From NCBI RefSeq assembly GCF_025151995.1, contig NZ_CP102290.1, positions 1,612,001 through 1,676,000 of the forward strand: a stretch of 64,000 nt of DNA, written 5' to 3'. Each line of letters opens with the position of its first letter. The stretch's first letter is position 1. This DNA is from Ruminococcus gauvreauii. Lineage in GTDB: Bacteria > Bacillota > Clostridia > Lachnospirales > Lachnospiraceae. Shown here piece by piece: positions 62,096-64,000 of the stretch. Made by a program: the position numbers and the translations under genes. The notes under the pieces are model-generated. The model saw only the letters and a list, made by a program, of their open reading frames with translations, did no database searches and was not told the DNA's origin.

Positions 62096-62883
62096 CTTCC
62101 CTGTTTGTTCCATGCGCATAATTTACTCTCCAATCCTCTCATAATCATTACAAGCAACATACCGACAACTGCGATACACACGATACCGGTCACGATCTGT
62201 ACCATATTACTGCTCTGCTGTCCGGTGATAATGATCCAGCCCACACCCATATTGGACTGTACCATCTCGGCGGCGACGATACTCGCCCAGCTGTTTCCAA
62301 GCGCCACCTGAAGACCGGAAAATATGTAGGGAACGACGGAAGGAATAATGATCGTCGTAAACAGCTGATTGTCTTTTGCCCCCAGCATCTTGGCTGCACG
62401 GATCAGCATCGGATCCACGGATTTTACACCGGAATACACACTGATCGTGATGACAAAGAAGGATGCGAGGAAGATCAGAAAGTACTTTGACATCTCTGAA
62501 AAACCATACCACAGGATGGAGATCGGAATCCATGCAATCGGCGGGATCGGACGAAGGAATTCGATCACCGGTTTAAAGATGGATTCCACCACCGGGTACC
62601 ATCCCATCGTAACGCCAAGGACAATACCGCCGGCCGCCGCGACGACAAACGCAACCATTACACGGCGGATCGAAACCAGAATGTGACCGACCAGTGTCAC
62701 TTTTCCCAGCGGATTGACAAATTTATCACCAATGTTTGCCAGCACTGTGATCGGGTCGGGGAATATCTCTCCGAACGCCGTAAGTTTCGTAACCAGGTAC
62801 CAGATGACCAGGAAAATAAATACGGCAAGTGTACCGTATACAATTTTATCTCTTCGCTCCTGAGCGGGTGTCTTTGTCTGCAT
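62092..62883 (-). CDS. ABC transporter permease, NitT/TauT type (subunit 1)
   Basis: A 263-residue membrane protein with about six helices. RPIPPIAWIPISILWYGFSEMSKYFLIFLASFFVITISVYSGVKSVDPMLIRAAKMLGA contains the EAA loop typical of SsuC/TauC. It is translated with an ATG that overlaps the preceding stop by one base (TAATG). Confidence 0.92.
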   Translation of the reverse strand: MQTKTPAQERRDKIVYGTLAVFIFLVIWYLVTKLTAFGEIFPDPITVLANIGDKFVNPLGKVTLVGHILVSIRRVMVAFVVAAAGGIVLGVTMGWYPVVESIFKPVIEFLRPIPPIAWIPISILWYGFSEMSKYFLIFLASFFVITISVYSGVKSVDPMLIRAAKMLGAKDNQLFTTIIIPSVVPYIFSGLQVALGNSWASIVAAEMVQSNMGVGWIIITGQQSSNMVQIVTGIVCIAVVGMLLVMIMRGLESKLCAWNKQGR

Positions 62884-63665
62884 TACCACTTACCCCCTTT
62901 CATTACCTTTTTCTCGATCAGAGAAATCGGAAGCATCAGCAGCGAACCAACGATACCGATGACAAACATACCGACGATGATGATATCCGGGCGGAGAATC
63001 CCGCGCGCCTGCTGAATCATGTAGCCGACACCTTTATTGGATGCCAGAAGTTCTGCCGCTACGATCGTCGTCCATGCACCTCCCAGTGAAAGCTTTAACC
63101 CGTTGATGATCATCGGGAACGCCGAAGGAATGGCAATCCTGCGAAGCAGCTGCCAGTTGGATGCGCCAAAGGTAGCACCTACCCAAAGATGAACCTGTTT
63201 CGTCTGCTTGATCCCTGAATATGCATTGATAACATTTGCTACGACCGCCCCGATAAAGATAACGACGGCTTTTGATGTAAAACCAATGCCTAAGAATACA
63301 ACCATGACAGGAACCCAGGCAATACCGGGTACCGTACGAATCATGTCAAATACCGGGCGGACCATCAGGTCTGCTTTTTCATACCACGCCATTACGATAC
63401 CAAGCGGTACTCCGATCACGACGCCCAGCAGGTATCCTGATAATACGATTTTCAGACTGGATACGAGATGTGCAAGCAGCGTTGCACCGTCCGGATTCGG
63501 GTCCGTCAGTTTTTTGATAAATGTCTGTACGATCTTGATCGGACTCGGCAGCGTATTCGGCGTAAAAATTCCCAGTCCGTCTGTGACGAGCCACCATATA
63601 AACAGAATGAAGGCAATCGTCGCCACACTCAATATCCATAAATATTTACTCTTCTTTCTTTTCAC
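62883..63665 (-). CDS. ABC transporter permease, NitT/TauT type (subunit 2)
   Basis: A 260-residue membrane protein with about six helices and the EAA-type loop IRTVPGIAWVPVMVVFLGIGFTSKAVVIFIGAVVANVINAYSG. The likely start is a GTG at 63665 with GAGAGG about nine bases upstream; the longer open frame begins inside the intergenic hairpin and has no site. Two different permease genes imply a heterodimeric channel. Confidence 0.9.
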   Translation of the reverse strand: MKRKKSKYLWILSVATIAFILFIWWLVTDGLGIFTPNTLPSPIKIVQTFIKKLTDPNPDGATLLAHLVSSLKIVLSGYLLGVVIGVPLGIVMAWYEKADLMVRPVFDMIRTVPGIAWVPVMVVFLGIGFTSKAVVIFIGAVVANVINAYSGIKQTKQVHLWVGATFGASNWQLLRRIAIPSAFPMIINGLKLSLGGAWTTIVAAELLASNKGVGYMIQQARGILRPDIIIVGMFVIGIVGSLLMLPISLIEKKVMKGGKW

Positions 63666-63693
63666 GGCAAATATCCTCTCTTTTTGTTTTTTT

Positions 63694-63755
63694 AGACAAA
63701 ACAACAGGGCAACCATTCACAAGTAATTAATGAAGTTACCCTGTTGCTTTTTGTC
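63694..63755. other. Intercistronic hairpin after the substrate-binding gene
   Basis: Arms CAACAGGG-AAC and GTT-CCCTGTTG, extended by GACAAA / TTTGTC, lie between the binding-protein stop and the first permease start. On the minus strand TTTTGTC follows. Such partial terminators usually keep binding protein in excess over the membrane parts. Confidence 0.65.
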
Positions 63756-63794
63756 AGCCGGTTCTTATACTTTTATGTGCCCTGCCAGTCGAAC

Positions 63795-64000
63795 TAATCC
63801 AGCGTGGCTACTTTTACATCCAGATCCAGCGCTTTATTCAGGAAACTAGGATCGATGTTCTTCAGGTTGTCCAGATTTGCCTCCTCGATTACTCCGATCT
63901 CAGCGAAGAATTTTGCGGCAGAGATAGTACTGGTACCGAGCACGTAATCATCTTTCTCCATGGTCTCTTTTGTAAACAGCGGACGCGCTTCAATTTCAGC
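63795..64000 (-). CDS. ABC transporter substrate-binding protein, NitT/TauT type (C-terminal part)
   Basis: The window edge cuts the gene; only 68 residues before the stop at 63795-63797 are visible. They contain KETMEKDDYVLGTSTISAAKFFAEIGVIEEANLDNLKNIDPSFLNKAL, the usual last helices of SsuA/TauA-like binding proteins. It is the first visible gene of the operon and lies upstream of both permeases. The ligand cannot be read from the end of the protein. Confidence 0.88.

Overview
The window looks like a chromosome segment of an anaerobic, endospore-forming Clostridia, most like a Lachnospiraceae gut bacterium. Signs are spoIIR, a gerA-type germinant-receptor operon, a SipL-like SPOCS/LysM protein, a YugP-type peptidase, DUF1934, strong AGGAGG ribosome sites and an oxygen-sensitive sulfatase-maturating radical SAM enzyme. 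No rRNA, tRNA, CRISPR or prophage was found. Most genes are on the minus strand.

Region 1 (1-23.2 kb) is mainly core and envelope functions. It holds a peptidase tail, a UroD-family methyltransferase-like gene, and an operon of two paralogous membrane-anchored polysaccharide deacetylases plus a foldase-like lipoprotein. Next come murI-DUF1934, gerAA-gerAB-gerAC-spoIIR, ispE with a GntR regulator, sipL, a PrcB-like lipoprotein, plsC, ddl-murF, an L,D-transpeptidase, an aminotransferase and an rRNA-type methyltransferase. Several genes have near-consensus promoters and bidirectional terminators.

Region 2 (23.2-38.4 kb) is a surface-polymer locus: a secreted protein with 14 cell-wall-binding repeats of 26 residues, a flavin reductase, and a minus-strand polysaccharide operon. 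The operon encodes rfbF-rfbG-rfbH (glucose-1-phosphate to a CDP-3,6-dideoxyhexose), a CapK/PaaK-like adenylating enzyme, a flippase, a second CapK/PaaK-like enzyme, a ThDP-dependent acetolactate-synthase-like enzyme, an NAD(P)-dependent reductase/epimerase, a GT2 glycosyltransferase and a GT-C-like membrane protein. The RfbFGH + ThDP enzyme + reductase set matches the logic of yersiniose-type branched 3,6-dideoxyhexose synthesis.

Region 3 (38.4-48.3 kb) is an accessory zone. It has two copies of a 131-bp structured repeat, a Nudix hydrolase, an IS1182-like element that appears to have separated an amidohydrolase gene from its promoter, an Rpn-type nuclease gene split at an A AAA AAG heptamer, a DUF2975/YozG-type regulator/DUF4173-like membrane operon, and an IS30-type transposase inside ends that carry an array of seven 20-21 bp repeats.

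Region 4 (48.3-64 kb) is one long minus-strand organosulfate operon. In transcription order: substrate-binding protein (partial), two permeases and two ATPases of the NitT/TauT class, a Cys-type sulfatase, a UroD-family methyltransferase-like protein, three more Cys-type sulfatases, a TauE/SafE anion exporter, an anaerobic sulfatase-maturating enzyme, a Cache-type sensor kinase and an AraC-type response regulator. The sulfatases lack signal peptides, so the likely scheme is import of a small organosulfate, cytosolic desulfation by FGly sulfatases, and export of sulfate or sulfite.
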